64,000 nucleotides of DNA from Trichuris trichiura (GCA_037903355.1 JBAJFE010000050.1:682001-746000); one strand, 5' to 3'. Positions 38,501-50,825 are shown, numbered from the stretch's first letter. Notes: generated by a model from the sequence alone, not told the origin. Numbers and translations: made by a program.

Positions 38501-39293
38501 CAATCCTCATTGGAGCATTAGCGCTACCGCTATGTCGATTATGGCGTTAAAAACACGCGATCTGGCCATATATGGTCAGGCGAACTTCCGCGGATGAAAG
38601 ATGAAAATTCAATTGCAAAAGAACCTTACCGACGAGTTGTTCTCATCGACGGCGTACAAATCCACCGACCCTTCCAGCAGAGCGTACCAATTGTTGCTAA
38701 CTCTTCCATGGCAAAACACTGCAACAAATTATACGCTACCAAACGATGGAATGCTTTGAGTACAAGGATAAGAAAAGTTGTTTTACGATTAGTCAAATAG
38801 GGGCAGAAGAATTTTTTTTTAAATTATCTTTTAGCTTGGCTGCACAGCTGAAGTTACCGCGGCTGGTATTGAGCGAATTAAATTCGAAAGAAGAACAGTA
38901 GCATTTCGCTTGTCTGCAGTAAGAAAAGGGTGGCGGCGGCATGTTATCCTGATTAAACGAATAAATGTTTACCAGGAGTCGCCTATTGAATCTTTGAATG
39001 CACTAGTGATTAGTTAATATTATTCTTCCCACCCAAAGGTCATTCGCAGCCGGATGGGCCGCTGCTCACACTTCATTCATGAAGGAGCGAAGTTGCGTAA
39101 TTGCCTCTTCGTATACACTTTTGTATTGGTGAGAAAGTTAATTAGTTACGCAGGCCTGAAAATCGTCTAACAAAGGGACAGCTGTTCCGTGATCATTAAC
39201 GGCAAAGAAGTTTGCGTACAAAGTTGATTAGGATCGCTTCATTGTATTCAAATAAGAGCTTTGCCGTTCGGGAAAAAGGAAAAACCCACTTAC
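29572..39293. other. gene-poor stretch
   Basis: No conserved coding exon was recognised on either strand over almost 10 kb. It is AT-rich with many short random frames. The left part (29.6-31 kb) is presumably upstream sequence of the gene beginning at 29571. One 36-bp perfect palindrome occurs at 30597-30632. A few isolated GTAAGT donors on the minus strand (for example near 30910) are not attached to convincing exons. Confidence 0.5.
30597..30632. repeat. perfect 36-bp palindrome
   Basis: Two 17-nt arms, GATATGTCGAAAGTTGG and its exact inverse, surround a 2-nt AA centre with no mismatch. Confidence 0.9.
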
Positions 39294-39790
39294 GCACTAT
39301 TCCGGACTCGAGCTCCTCGTAGGCACCATTTGCAGCGAGATCGTGAATCAACTCCTCGCCAAAGTTGCAAAACGGCTCAACCTTGCGGATTTCGTTGGCC
39401 ACATGAGTTGCTTCAGCGTTGGAGGAATTCTTGAAGCTGCAAAGTTTAAAACTATGAAAAAGATAAGTAAAAACCACCTGCAACATGTTGCACAGATTTT
39501 GTAGGAAATCCCAAGCGAATAACGGGCAGTTTTGAGCGACGGACCATACCTCATTGGTGAAGAATGAATTGAATATTAACTTGTCAGCCACATACAAGCG
39601 CCCGGCGGCAAAAGTGCTCAACGGTGGACAAATAACGCAACCTCCAAGGTCATAGGTAGAAAGCATTAGGCCCAGTATTAAGGGAAAAGTTGCGACGATC
39701 AAATTGGGTGTCGCATTACGCGTTCCTCCAAATTTCCACGCGTGTTTGTGAAATAAGCCGACAGCAGAGGAGGAGGCAATTGATTTTGTC
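39294..39790 (-). CDS. candidate coding exons of an unidentified gene
   Basis: A minus-strand frame stays open from a TTGTAG acceptor at 39791 for about 240 nt. It encodes a hydrophobic, possibly membrane-spanning stretch (NLIVATFPLILGLMLSTYDL). Possible donors follow at 39549 (GTATGG) and after MLQ. A second part runs from about 39436 or 39429 to a strong C|GTAAGT donor at 39293 and encodes EIRKVEPFCNFGEELIHDLA. A possible last exon ends at a TGA at 39066-39068 (AITQLRSFMNEV). Upstream, near 40139-40235, another hydrophobic segment ends at a C|GTAAGT donor. I do not recognise the family. Open length and donor quality suggest a real gene, but exon boundaries are ambiguous and it could be chance. 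Confidence 0.3.
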
Positions 39791-42700
39791 CTACAACAAT
39801 GCGGAGTGGCTGCGACATGGAGAATTAAGGCCTAAAGTTTATCGGTTGCTTATGCACGCACAAGCCTTGACAAGATCAATACGAAAGAAGCACTGTGACG
39901 TACAGCCTACATCAGCTGCATAAGTTCGGTGGGTTGGAAATTAAGTTCGAACTGCTTCAATCAAATGAGGCGTGCCTGATCCGACCGGCAGCGGTATGTC
40001 TTAGACAAGGTCACACCGACTGGCACTAAGATTGAACGTGGCAGCAAGGTGAACGAAAGCAACCATGGCTCCTTGGAAAACTGATTCAATCTTTCGGGAA
40101 AAATATTGCCATGTCAACAGGATGTGACACTTACGCGAGTAGACTCGGAAAAAGGAAAAGCATTTCCACAACAATATTTTGATTCGCAGTAGATGAAGTA
40201 TTAATTCGGCTTCGTGGGAAAACTGGAACTTACATGGCCATAATGGCAATACAAAATGTGAGTATACATTTATGGTCACAGAGGTTAACTTAACTTCAGC
40301 GTGATATAAGTTTTAATCTCAGCACCTCTGGGAGAAAATAGTACGGAAAACTCAACTATATAGATGCGTACAACTTAGATTAGGCAAATCAATTTTATAA
40401 AGATAGAAATGGCGATAGGAGCAGTGTGATGTCTGTCAATTCTCCCGAGCTTCGAGTAGTCGCAGTAGCCTGAGCGACGTGGGCGATTTGCGTTGGATTA
40501 GAAGCGCTTTTTTTTCAAATCTGTAACTTTCAGCTATCCAAATAAACAGCTCATAACTCAGCTTAGATGAGTCAGTTGATAAACGGCAGTCAAATGCCCA
40601 ATAACATATACCACTTTTGGTCATTCCTGAAACAATGACCCTTAATCAGCAGCTGTGCTGTAAGTAAGCTATAGAATCCATTTTTTAAATTATTAATAAT
40701 TTCTTTATCGTAGGAGAAAAACTCCTATTAGTTTTGCTTCACCTGAAAGAGTACATGTAAAGGCAGATAGCTCTGATTGAATTATTTCTTGCAATGTTAA
40801 CTTTATTAAGACTTGCCGCGCAGGAGGTCAGATCACGTTTAATGCATTTTTCCGACGTATAAACTTTTTCTAAAAGGTTTTGTTTGGAGGTAGTCCGCGA
40901 CGAATTTCGCCGGCAAAGAAGCTACGCTGAAATGTCAGCTCTTTTCAGCGGAAGGAAAAATGCAATAAAATTCACTCCGATCGATGAAAGTTGCTTTTTT
41001 GTTCGGTTGCATCCATCATAAATAAGAAATGAATTCAACGACACCTTACTGATTTTTCAAACTACTTATCCGGATGCCGCAAATGTATTAATAATACAAT
41101 GGGATTTCTGGGAATAACGCACAAATTTTTACGGCGTTGCCCGGACTACGGTCGTCCTAAATACCTGTTACAAAAAGTTGACAAGAAAGCAGCTTTTTAA
41201 AGCGTTTTATGTAGCTGGCCGAATAGTCTGTTTCTGTGTTGCTGCTTACTTATGCTCATGATCATCCCCAAAATGGAGCTCAGAAATTAGGCTTAATCTA
41301 ACGAAAACGGTTGGAGACCTCCTGGGATGCCCCACGTTTAGCGGTAGCAAAGATTGATTCATTTTCAAAACGAAGTATGTAATAAGATGTATAAAGTTGA
41401 ACTAATCGCATTCCCAGCGTGTTACGCGTACTGTAATGCCTTGTTTTCAGGGTAGCTCATTTTCCTTGACGGATTAGCTACAATCGGAAAAATCCGAACT
41501 TCTCTAAATAAAATTTTTCTGTCAAACGAGAAGGTTTTTTGTCACAGGATAAAAGATAGCTCAATTTAGAAGCATGCATAACGATCTGTATTCAGCATGA
41601 AAAATAATGCATATCTCTTATGCATTGGCACAATGGATAAACAGCTGAATTAATAATATTTTGCTGCAGGAGAAAAAGTAAGTATTGAATAAAGGCGAGC
41701 AGTGATAAATTTGGTCACAAGCATATTAATTTGTTATAATTGGCAAAACAAATTTGAATAATTTCAAATGCGACCTGGGCAATAAAGCCGATTTAGTTAG
41801 AAGCGCATAGCTGAATAGCATATTCTTGTACCCCACAAACAAATTGATTAATGAAATATCCTCTTTCATGATTGCATTTCCATAGGGAGCGTACATTCTT
41901 GATCGCGTAAACTACTTATAACGATCATTCAAAATTACATGCTCGATTGATAGCTGAAAACCAGCTGTTGATCACGACTTGGGCGAACAGCTCTTAACAG
42001 CAGGCAGTCGTAAGCTTTTTCGTTAAGTCAAATGCATAGCCGATAGGAAGTAGGCAACGAAGAGGTTACAAATATAGATTATCTCGCAGGGCAATTATGC
42101 TTGCATTTCAATGGGCTGAATATACACGCGTTAGGCTAGATCAAAGTCATTTGGAAGAATAGTACCTGAAAATCTAAGAGATTACGATATAAGAAAACGA
42201 ATTCGTCCGTAAGCTGCGTTACGAAGACATTCGTTCGCTACAAGTAAGGAAATGTTGACATTAACGTACATTTTGCGGAAAAGTAATCTAGCATTTAACA
42301 GACAATTAACATGAGTAAATTCAGCGGCAAAATTACCTCAGCTTTCCAGAGCCATTTTTGATCTTGCAAATACGACATTTTCGAGCGTTTACTTCGAATT
42401 TCATTATTTTTTTTGTACGGACAGCCATTTGTTGAATTCACAACAAATTTACGGAGCTGTCAAGACGGTGAATATAGCGACGTAGTATTTGGTAGCAGTT
42501 GTGAAGATATGCCTATGCGTAGGCTAATAGTTTGCTACTTTTTAATTTTTTATCAGCTTTTTAAGTTGTTCGACTTTCTTAGTCTTTTTTAAAATTATTT
42601 CTTATTCCATATATGTTCTCTGCCCATTCCAAGAAGCCAGTTCGCGTAATGGAAGACAATGAAAGATTTGCATTTTAATCCACGAAATAACATGCAGTCC

Positions 42701-43571
42701 AGTTCATAAATTATAAGCTTTATAACGTCTACTAACTATGAGGATGGGTATTTTATGTTTATTTTTCAGATTTAATGAATCAGTAATTTAAAGAGCGTCA
42801 TAGACTCGCGACTGTCTACCGAGCATTACGTCGTTACTTCCCGCGCTAATGACGGGATGTGCTGATGTCTTGAAAGCTCCAAAAAATTTTTATACTTTCA
42901 GTAAATGGTTATACCGTACATAGAAATACAAAATAGGGTACAGCGTCCCGTAGTTCATTATATTTAGCCAAATGTTGCCTGAGTGCGCTACACGGCGTTC
43001 ATTTAAAGCATTTAGTCGTCGACTACTGTACTCCTCGCATGGTTAAGGTAAAATGTGTTTGCAACTTTGAGATACCGCATATCTTTGCTTCGTAGAACCG
43101 GAATTTTTGTCAGGTACACAATAACAACATATTACCAAACTGGTAATGCTAAATTTATTATGTAAAGCAGGGGACGAAAACCGGTCCTGCATGAACTGGT
43201 ATTCACCTGCTGCTATTAGCAATACATCGCGATATGTTTACAAAACTGACTGCTCTGAAAGTTTTGGATGGCTGCCTTAAAGGGCTAAACATTATAAAAT
43301 AATAGAGAACTTTAGGGAAAAATCAAGTTCCGCCACTTTCGCTGTTCTCGTTAATGCCATGGAACAACATTGGAAACGCTCGCAAACGCATGCGAAGTGA
43401 AGGAAGAAAGCTAAATATATCTTCAGCATGAGAAAAAGGTTAATTTACTCATTCTTTTGAATATAGGCTTATATACAGCATTGCATCCACTTCTGTGGGC
43501 CCGCTTCGCATAATCTAGTGAGCACTGATAAAAATATTACTCGCAAAGCGAGGAAAACGAGTTGGGGTCAA
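39791..43571. other. gene-poor stretch
   Basis: Apart from the possible upstream exons of the 39.3-kb candidate near 40.0-40.3 kb, nothing was recognised. The sequence is AT-rich with no repeats of note and no frame of protein-like composition. Confidence 0.45.
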
Positions 43572-43817
43572 AATCCCGAATAGATCGAAAATGCACTATA
43601 AATTTTGGTCTTGTGACAGTTGTGCGTCAGCATCTTATAAATAAGAAGTGTACTTGAGCAGAGGCGTTATTATACTGGTCTTGCTCGAAACAAGTGATCT
43701 AAAAAATAAGGCCAGTATAATAACGCCCCTGCTCAACTACATTCCTTATCTGGAAGATAACAACGCACAACTGTTACAAGACCAAAGTTTACAGTGTATC
43801 CTTGGCATATTCGGGAT
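43572..43817. repeat. fold-back inverted repeat, ~111 bp arms
   Basis: The left arm 43572-43682 begins ATCCCGAATAG and ends GAGGCGTTATTATACTGG. The right arm 43707-43817 begins CCAGTATAATAACGCC and ends TATTCGGGAT. The arms diverge moderately toward the outside and match closely near the 24-nt loop. This is a MITE or fold-back type element. Confidence 0.87.
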
Positions 43818-46290
43818 TTCGATCTGTCAAAATTTTAACTGCCGCCGTAGGAAAACACGCCAGTCAAGGCAAGCTCCGTAAACAAAGTAAACTAATGCTA
43901 AAAATGAAGCTGCTTTGCACGATTATGTAGAATTCTATAACAGGATACGGATAAACTACCTATGGTAATTGCGTACTTGTATTTCATGAAAGCGTTGCTT
44001 TTAAGACTGCATTATCGATACAGAGAGAGAGAGAGTTGTTTTATGGATATGCAAATGAAGGAGACTGTACTTCCAACACAGTTCAACTATCAATAGGGAC
44101 AATGACACAGTGATAAGACATGTCAAAACCAAAGCCGTCAGTTCAATTAAACGTTGCATCCAATCGCTAAAGCATGCGCGCACAGTTCTGTCCTGTTTTT
44201 TTATTATTTTTTGTCATAACTTTAAAAGCTGATCGCCCCCAGAACCGGAAAGCCCTTCCTGATTTGTTTGCCACTATTTTACCCTTTTTTTCCGTAGGCT
44301 TTTCGTCTAAAGTTTATTTTTTTTATTCGCCCGCTCGCGCCTTACTACTCCCCCAACATGCGCTTTAGTTTTAAACATCCAAACAGCCCTTTTGCGCTAG
44401 TTTTAAAATAAGTCTTTTCGTCAGATTAACACGATCAAAATGATTTTATTGTCATCACACGTAACGCTGATGACGGGACGCGACTAGTTCTGAAACGCGC
44501 GCGCGTCCATTAGTGAAAGTATACATTTCCGGCGTGCTTGTTCATTTTGTAGCCCGCCACGAAGTTCGCTTTATTTTTACAATTTCAAAAAAAAATGTAA
44601 GCGCGCTTAATGCTGACCTATGCGGCTGAGAGAAAACTCGTTTAAATTCAAAAAATTTAGTTTTCGATTTTTAACAATGAGCGTAACGAAAAAAAATGTC
44701 CTTAATATTATTCCTATTTTTGAATTTTAACAGTTGCTTAATAGCTCACCGCCTTCGTCGTTGCGTAGAGTGACGATGGGAATGCTTGACAGTTTTCATG
44801 GAAAGTCGTTGCGAAGAAGAAGACGCAGTTCAATAGTTCAACTCGACTGAAGGTTGAGAACAGCTCTTGGCACTTTTGTAGTTGCTGAGTGAACCTGAAC
44901 CTATTTGAAGAAGCCTAATGAAGTTCAAAGGCCTATTCACGTCCACAGTTGCGACAATAGGATTGGTCGAATGGACTCCTCTGTCAACCTAAGCAGACAG
45001 CAACTTTTTTTGACATACTGCTTTCATCAGCTGCCTGTGATCTTATTATGTCGGATAGGACATTGCTTCGAGATTTGCCGCCACGAAAAGTAATTAAATC
45101 AGCCGGGATGAGCTGCACTTAATGAATTGCTTAAAAGAGAGGTCTGCTACGTCGCGGATGAGCTGTCTCAACAATACCGCGACAATAAAACATCATTAAC
45201 GAGCTGTTATCAGTTCACTGCATAGCTTAAAGGCCACTCTATGTTTTTGTTCTTTCTTAGTCCCTTTTATGTCAACAGCTCTGTCTGCTTACTGTACCCA
45301 AGACAGGCTTGCTAAAAGACTTATGCAAACGGAAACGGTGGTACTTGTCGTCACGATTGTTTCAATTCAAATCTTCCTCTTTGCCTATATTGAAAAGCTG
45401 CCTCGTATGAAGCTTGAACAGAGCTTACATTTTCGACTTGTCCTTGGAAAGCTCGCCGATGTATTTGAGATGCGCGCAAAAAATAGTATTTAAAAGTTTT
45501 GAAGAACAAACTACCTGCTGACACTTGGCGTTACACGTATGAGAACCACTGGTTCGCGCTGTCTTTGGCCGTAGCGCGACGAGCTGACGGATAGATCAAA
45601 GGAAGAATGTCTTGTGTGCAGGAAGGGCACTTTTCTTCCGTGAACCATGGTCGCTTGTTATGCAAATGACTTGCTTTACGCAACGTAGACTGCTTCTCTA
45701 AGGATCGCCGATTTGGCTACCATTGGCGCCTACTTGACAAAGGCCGTTTCAGACAAATCGTCACTGCATACGGACAGGCTTTCGTGTCCATTATGGCGTG
45801 CTAACATTGTGCATTTGAAGGTAAAAATTCGCTTCTTGAACAAAGCTTTGAGCCCAGCGGCCGAACGGTCAGCTAATCCATGACCTTACTGTTGCATCGC
45901 CGACGATAAAGCTTTATTTCACTTCTTGTCGTAAGCAGAGCTACGTGCCTAAAATTACCTATTGCTGGTTAGAGAATTTGAATGATTTCGTAGACGCGTG
46001 AAAAATTAAGCCCTCCGCCAAGCCGACTGCGACTGGCAGTCGAGTATTAATAGCAGGTAATGGTGAGTAATCTGCGAAACCAAGTTGGACATGTTGGAAA
46101 AATTTATATATAATTCCCATTAATGGAAAGAGCAAGCTGACTTACGCTCTTCCGGACGGAAATGGATAGACAACAAAACAAGACAGGAAAAGGGAATTTT
46201 TTTCGTTAAATGCCGGCTAGGTCAAATGCCAGCAATAGGAGCAGTTTTTGAATGTGTGTACGTACCGCTAAGTTTTAAAGAAGAAATTGT
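43818..46290. other. gene-poor stretch
   Basis: No gene was recognised. A short GA run lies near 44020. Reading frames are short and without family resemblance. Confidence 0.45.
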
Positions 46291-46842
46291 TTGGCGAAGG
46301 TGCATGAAAATGAGGACATAGGTTTTAATGTCCTTGCTGTCGATGCGAGCGAGCCTGTTACGTCAGCCAGTAAAACTTGCGAACTCAGGTCGTTGGCAAT
46401 TTACAAAGGTAGTTCGCCTTTCCGCTGCGTCAACAAATACCGAACAATAGAATCGTCTCTGTTCGTTTACAGCCATGAAAGGGCGAGTCAACGGGCAGCC
46501 GACAGTTGGTGGTTGCACGAGCGACTTGTTGACTTTCATCTATTCCTACCTGCCAGCGGAACAACGATTATTCTTGAAAAGTGGGTGACAAGACGTTGTG
46601 GGCACACTTTCAATGTTTTTGTTGCCTATGTCGCCCGCGCACAGGCCCGAGTCAGCTTTCACGTTTTTAGCGAAAACTCATTTTACATTGTTCAACTAAA
46701 AGCAATAGACTCGACTGGGATGGAACAAATGAAGCCGCTAATGCGCTCAATTGAAATCGCATTGCTGAAAGTGAACTTCACGTCAATAATTCCGTATTTT
46801 TCAACAGAAGTCAACTTATGCTCACTGCTGTATCAAGGATGA
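46291..46842 (+). CDS. open frame of 183 codons, unidentified, possibly an internal exon
   Basis: The frame is open for 552 nt in AT-rich surroundings. It encodes a mixed, protein-like composition with runs such as ADSWWLHERLVDFHLF and TFNVFVAYVARAQARVSFHV. It has no ATG until near codon 150, so it would have to be an internal exon or a remnant rather than a complete gene. I recognise no family. At this base composition an open frame this long is expected by chance less than once per window, so it is unusual but not proof of coding. Confidence 0.2.
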   Translation: MAKVHENEDIGFNVLAVDASEPVTSASKTCELRSLAIYKGSSPFRCVNKYRTIESSLFVYSHERASQRAADSWWLHERLVDFHLFLPASGTTIILEKWVTRRCGHTFNVFVAYVARAQARVSFHVFSENSFYIVQLKAIDSTGMEQMKPLMRSIEIALLKVNFTSIIPYFSTEVNLCSLLYQG

Positions 46843-48822
46843 TGGCCGCCATTTAATTTGTCCAGTTGACATTGCTTACAGAACAACTAAGGACAGCGCG
46901 TTTACGAACAGGTGTTACATTTATTTATTCATAATATACTCATCAACAACTGGTTACACCATTTCGTCATGCTACCATTTTTTCTGCGCGTAAGTTCCGT
47001 TAAAATATTACTACTCATCCATAGTAGAAGCGTAAAATTAATTGCCATCTTAATCGATATTCATATTTCGAATAATTCAGTAAAAGTGGCTTTGCTTTAA
47101 GTTGCGCGATAAACTCTGGCAAAAACTAAGCGGAAAGTCGGAAAAGGATCCGGCAAGTTCTGTAGGCAAAAAACAACTCAGCAGAGTTGTAGTCTTCGAG
47201 TGTTTTTCGGGATTTCTAAAAAAGCAGTTATTGCGGTTGGAAGGCTAATCTGTTTTGCCTGCGAGCAGTTGCTACCCTAATTTGTTAAACCAAAAAGAAT
47301 AGAAAGGCAAACTGGAAAAAAAACGCCGCCATTAGCGAGCACAGTATTGAAATTGTCTCTCGTTGCGCAAGCAGCGTACGACCAGCATTCCGAAGTGGCA
47401 TAAGTCAATCGCCGGACTTTGAAGCATTTCATTCTTTGTCCCAACGCAGACAGGTGTTCCGACATTGGAATGCATTCTTCCATTCATAGTCAATTTAATC
47501 CATTTATACAAGTATACGACGTTATGGCATCGATTTGTCACCACCTTGAATACAGTTGTCAATTCATTGCTTTACCGCTTAGTCGGTTAGAATTATTTTC
47601 GAATATTTAAATTATTGTTCTTCAACAGGCGTCCTCTCTTGATAAGAGTCAGTGAATTACCAGTTGCCTTTATTAGCAGCACGTTCGCTTCACAGGTGAT
47701 TACCATGATTAACATATGCAAAAAGTGAGTCAGTGAGCTTCAGACGTTCGCATGGAAACAAAAACTTTTCTTATCTCAAATTGGCTATTTGAAAATATGT
47801 AACGAATTCAAACTTAGCAAATAATTTTTTGCAGAAATGCTGCCAACTTGAACAGGGCTGACACTAGGTTGGTTTATGCAGATTTTTACGGTAGCCAACC
47901 CGTTCTGAAGAAATGAGGGCAAAGTTCAAAGCGCAGAACTTCCCTTCCTTTCTGTTCACAACCAATATGCATTAAGTCCGTTCGCGCTGTCCTTTCTGTC
48001 AGTTCCAAATATGTCGGGCGATTATTCATCCTGAGCATACTTTTAGAACTTTCTTAAATAGTTTGACTTCAGCGAGCGTTTTATTCACAAGCCAACCGGC
48101 TTTGCTGCTTGCTAAAATATTTTTTTTTCTAGTGCACATGGTTTTTGAGAGGATTTTAAGCTTAAAAAGTAACTAAAAAAAGAGTAGACTCATTTGCGGG
48201 AATTTTTGTATCTTGCAACTGCCTCTCCACGAAAAAATGATTGACAAATAGTTGATTAAATCCGACGGTCCGGCAACCCTTCGCGGCGCCTTGCGGAAAA
48301 ATGGAATAGACGCTATAGACTTATTTGGCGGCATGGGCGTTGCCGCGGCAGTTGGCCAACATGTCCGGGCGAAAATTACGCAGAGGCGGCCACCTGCTTG
48401 GTCATTTAAAGCAAGAAAAATGGATGGACCGCCCACGTCGACAAAGCTGCGGGCTTAAATTTATTTTTGCAAAAAAAACTGAGCAAAAAAAAATAAAACA
48501 GCGGCGACCTTTGAAGATAGCGTGACCTTGAGACAGTCGGCCAAACGCCAGATGGGCTGACGTCCCGAAGGAGATTGTCTCGTCTCGATGAAACAGCAGA
48601 AATTGGGCTGAAAAAGATGAGAGAGAAAAAAAATTACGCATCAGCGAACTTGAAGCGCATCGCCATAACGGGAAAATATCATTGTCGCGTTGCGATGGCT
48701 TAAAAAGGAAGAGAATGCAGTAAAATCGCGGGAAATTGTCGGCGGCCTAAACTTTACCCGTAACTTTCGGAGTTAGATGAAAGTTGTGGAATTTTCTCAG
48801 CGAATCTGCATGCCTGTTTCGA
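46843..48822. other. gene-poor stretch
   Basis: No gene was recognised. GC rises locally around 48250-48600 without a convincing protein. Confidence 0.45.
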
Positions 48823-48833
48823 GAATGTAGTTT

Positions 48834-49231
48834 TTATGGTTGTAAGGTCTACGGCTTTTCCCGTTTTTCGTTGTGCTGTTATCTGTAATTAAACTAAAAC
48901 AACTGCTCTACCAACGGATGGATGAGCCGTTATTAAGCAAAATGTACAGATATCAATACACTCAACTGTTTTAATGTTCAAAGTTTTCGGAACGCTCTAG
49001 TTCCGTCGTCAGTGAGGTGGTGGAGGAACTCAAATTTTTTTTAAATCACTGACGACGGAACTAGAGCGTTCCGAAAGCTTTGAACATTAAAAAAGTTGAG
49101 TGTATTGATATCTGTACATTTTGCTTAATAACGGCTCATCCATCCGTTGGTAGAGCAGTTGTTTTAGTTTAATTACAGATAACAGCACAACGAAAAACGG
49201 GAAAAGCCGTAGAAGACCTTACAACCATGAA
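48834..49231. mobile_element. ~400-bp fold-back element with Penelope-like hammerhead motifs in both arms
   Basis: The left arm (48834-49012) and right arm (about 49047-49231) are inverted copies of about 180 bp around a spacer of about 35 nt. Each arm carries CTGACGACGGAAC, a loop TAGAGC, then GTTCCGAAA. It lies on the plus strand at 49049-49076 and on the minus strand at 49012-48985. This is the CUGANGA, hairpin, GAAA layout also found at the 3' end of the nearby Penelope-like element. A 16-nt direct repeat AGAATGTAGTTTTTAT lies outside each arm (48823-48838 and 49264-49279), like a target-site duplication, although the right copy is 32 nt beyond the arm. Confidence 0.75.
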
Positions 49232-49778
49232 AATACAGCCTGTTACAAAACACCCCGTTTTCAAGAATGTAGTTTTTATACATGTAGCGGTAAACTATTC
49301 TTTTTCCCGCTATCCGAAAGTTTGAAAAAACGGATCTTAAAAAAAATCAAGAATTGCAGTTTGCCAAGGAAAAATTCTGCTTGCACAATACTTTTGCATA
49401 CAGGGAAAAAACCCAGCGCAATTGCTTGAATTACGAGCCCGCGCTGACTTTTGGACTAAAGCGAGTACGATAACGCCCTTTCGAATGGACAAGTACTTTA
49501 CGAATTTAAAATTGGTTCCTTAAATGAAACAGAGTACATTTGTCAAGGTTGGCAGTTGCAAAACGGTGCGAGTTTTGTTTTGCTTCGCTTCTCGTTCAAA
49601 AAACTTGAATTTCAATAGGAATTAAGCACTTACGCGTAGCTCTTCTTAACTGCCGCTTCGGCTTTCGCTTTTATCTTTCATTAATTCCGCCTTTCCAAGC
49701 AGCTTTACCGCAAAGCAAAATTTGGCCAGAGGAGACCGTTTGGAAAGTTGAAATGTCACTTATGACTGTGAAAGACAA

Positions 49779-50825
49779 ATGTTCAGAATTATAGACAGAC
49801 ACATAGCTCCACGCCTTTTTAAAAGATACGTAGACGACATCTTTGTCATTATAAAAGCTGGAAAAGAAGAACAATTTTTACAATTCCTCAACAACGTCCG
49901 TCCTGACCAAATAGTCTTCACAATGGAAAAAGAAGATAACAAAACTTTGCCCTTTCTAGATGCTTTAAGTATTCGCACAAACGATGGGCTAAAAACCAGA
50001 GTATATAGAAAACCCACGCACACAGATCAGTACCTCAACTTTTCATCACATCACCCACGATCAGTAATGCGTGGTATCCTCTCCGGAATGATAGACAGAG
50101 CATTCAACTTATGCAGTCCCGAATATCTTCAGCCAGAAATTAACTACATTAGAAAAATCTTCTACAAAAACGGTTATCCTAAATCCTTTATCAACCAAGT
50201 GCTCAACCACAAGCTTCGCACACGTGAGTCTCCAAAGCAAAACACTCCGCACGACACTTGTCTGGTTATTCCTTATGTGGCAGGTTTAGGCGAAAAGATT
50301 GTCCAATTAGGAAAAAGATTAGGCTTCAGAGTCTTTTTCAAGAGTTCGCCCAACCTCAGGGCAATTCTTCGCACAGACAAAACTAAAATCCCCGCAAACA
50401 AAAAGACAGGATTAATATACGCGGTTGAATGTTCTTGCTCAGGGATTTATATTGGTGAAACGGGAAACAGCCTAGAGCATAGATTTAACGAACACTTAAA
50501 AAAGCTCACAAGTTACAATAACGCGAAAGCCGTACTTAACAATGGCACCAATCTAACCACACAGCGAGGCAGACCAATCGTGGGCCCAAAAATTACAATG
50601 GAAAAAGCCAAACAAGCCTCTGCTGTAGTGGAACACGCGACGCAATGCACGCAGCCACTCCACCCAAAAGTTTTATGTTACGAAAACAATTTACGGTTAA
50701 GAAGAATTAAAGAAGCACTATACATTAGACACAATACGACATACAACCGCGATCAAGGAGTGGACATAAGCGAGATTTGGACAAATATTGTGACGCGGTA
50801 TAATTGTTGCTCACTCAACGGATGA
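49779..50825 (+). CDS. PLE polyprotein fragment: RT palm/thumb plus GIY-YIG endonuclease
   Basis: The enzyme would nick target DNA and prime reverse transcription of the element RNA. The 348-codon frame has no internal stop. FKRYVDDIFVII near residues 14-25 holds RT motif C with both catalytic Asp. Next come TLPFLDALSIRTNDGLKTRVYRKPT (about 57-81) and the thumb, typical of PLEs, written here as the motif region only. The endonuclease has GLIYAV at about 211 and GIYIGE at about 222, with the CSC cysteines between them. EHRFNEH follows, and then SAVVEHA carrying the conserved Glu/His. The sequence starts inside the RT palm, so it cannot be autonomous. The uninterrupted frame suggests a fairly young insertion. 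Confidence 0.92.
   Translation: MFRIIDRHIAPRLFKRYVDDIFVIIKAGKEEQFLQFLNNVRPDQIVFTMEKEDNKTLPFLDALSIRTNDGLKTRVYRKPTHTDQYLNFSSHHPRSVMRGILSGMIDRAFNLCSPEYLQPEINYIRKIFYKNGYPKSFINQVLNHKLRTRESPKQNTPHDTCLVIPYVAGLGEKIVQLGKRLGFRVFFKSSPNLRAILRTDKTKIPANKKTGLIYAVECSCSGIYIGETGNSLEHRFNEHLKKLTSYNNAKAVLNNGTNLTTQRGRPIVGPKITMEKAKQASAVVEHATQCTQPLHPKVLCYENNLRLRRIKEALYIRHNTTYNRDQGVDISEIWTNIVTRYNCCSLNG

Noticed and set aside
48900..49170. TTGGTAGAGCAG within the fold-back arms, resembling part of a tRNA D-arm
   Set aside because: No B-box, anticodon stem or acceptor stem could be found, so it is not called a tRNA or tRNA-derived SINE.
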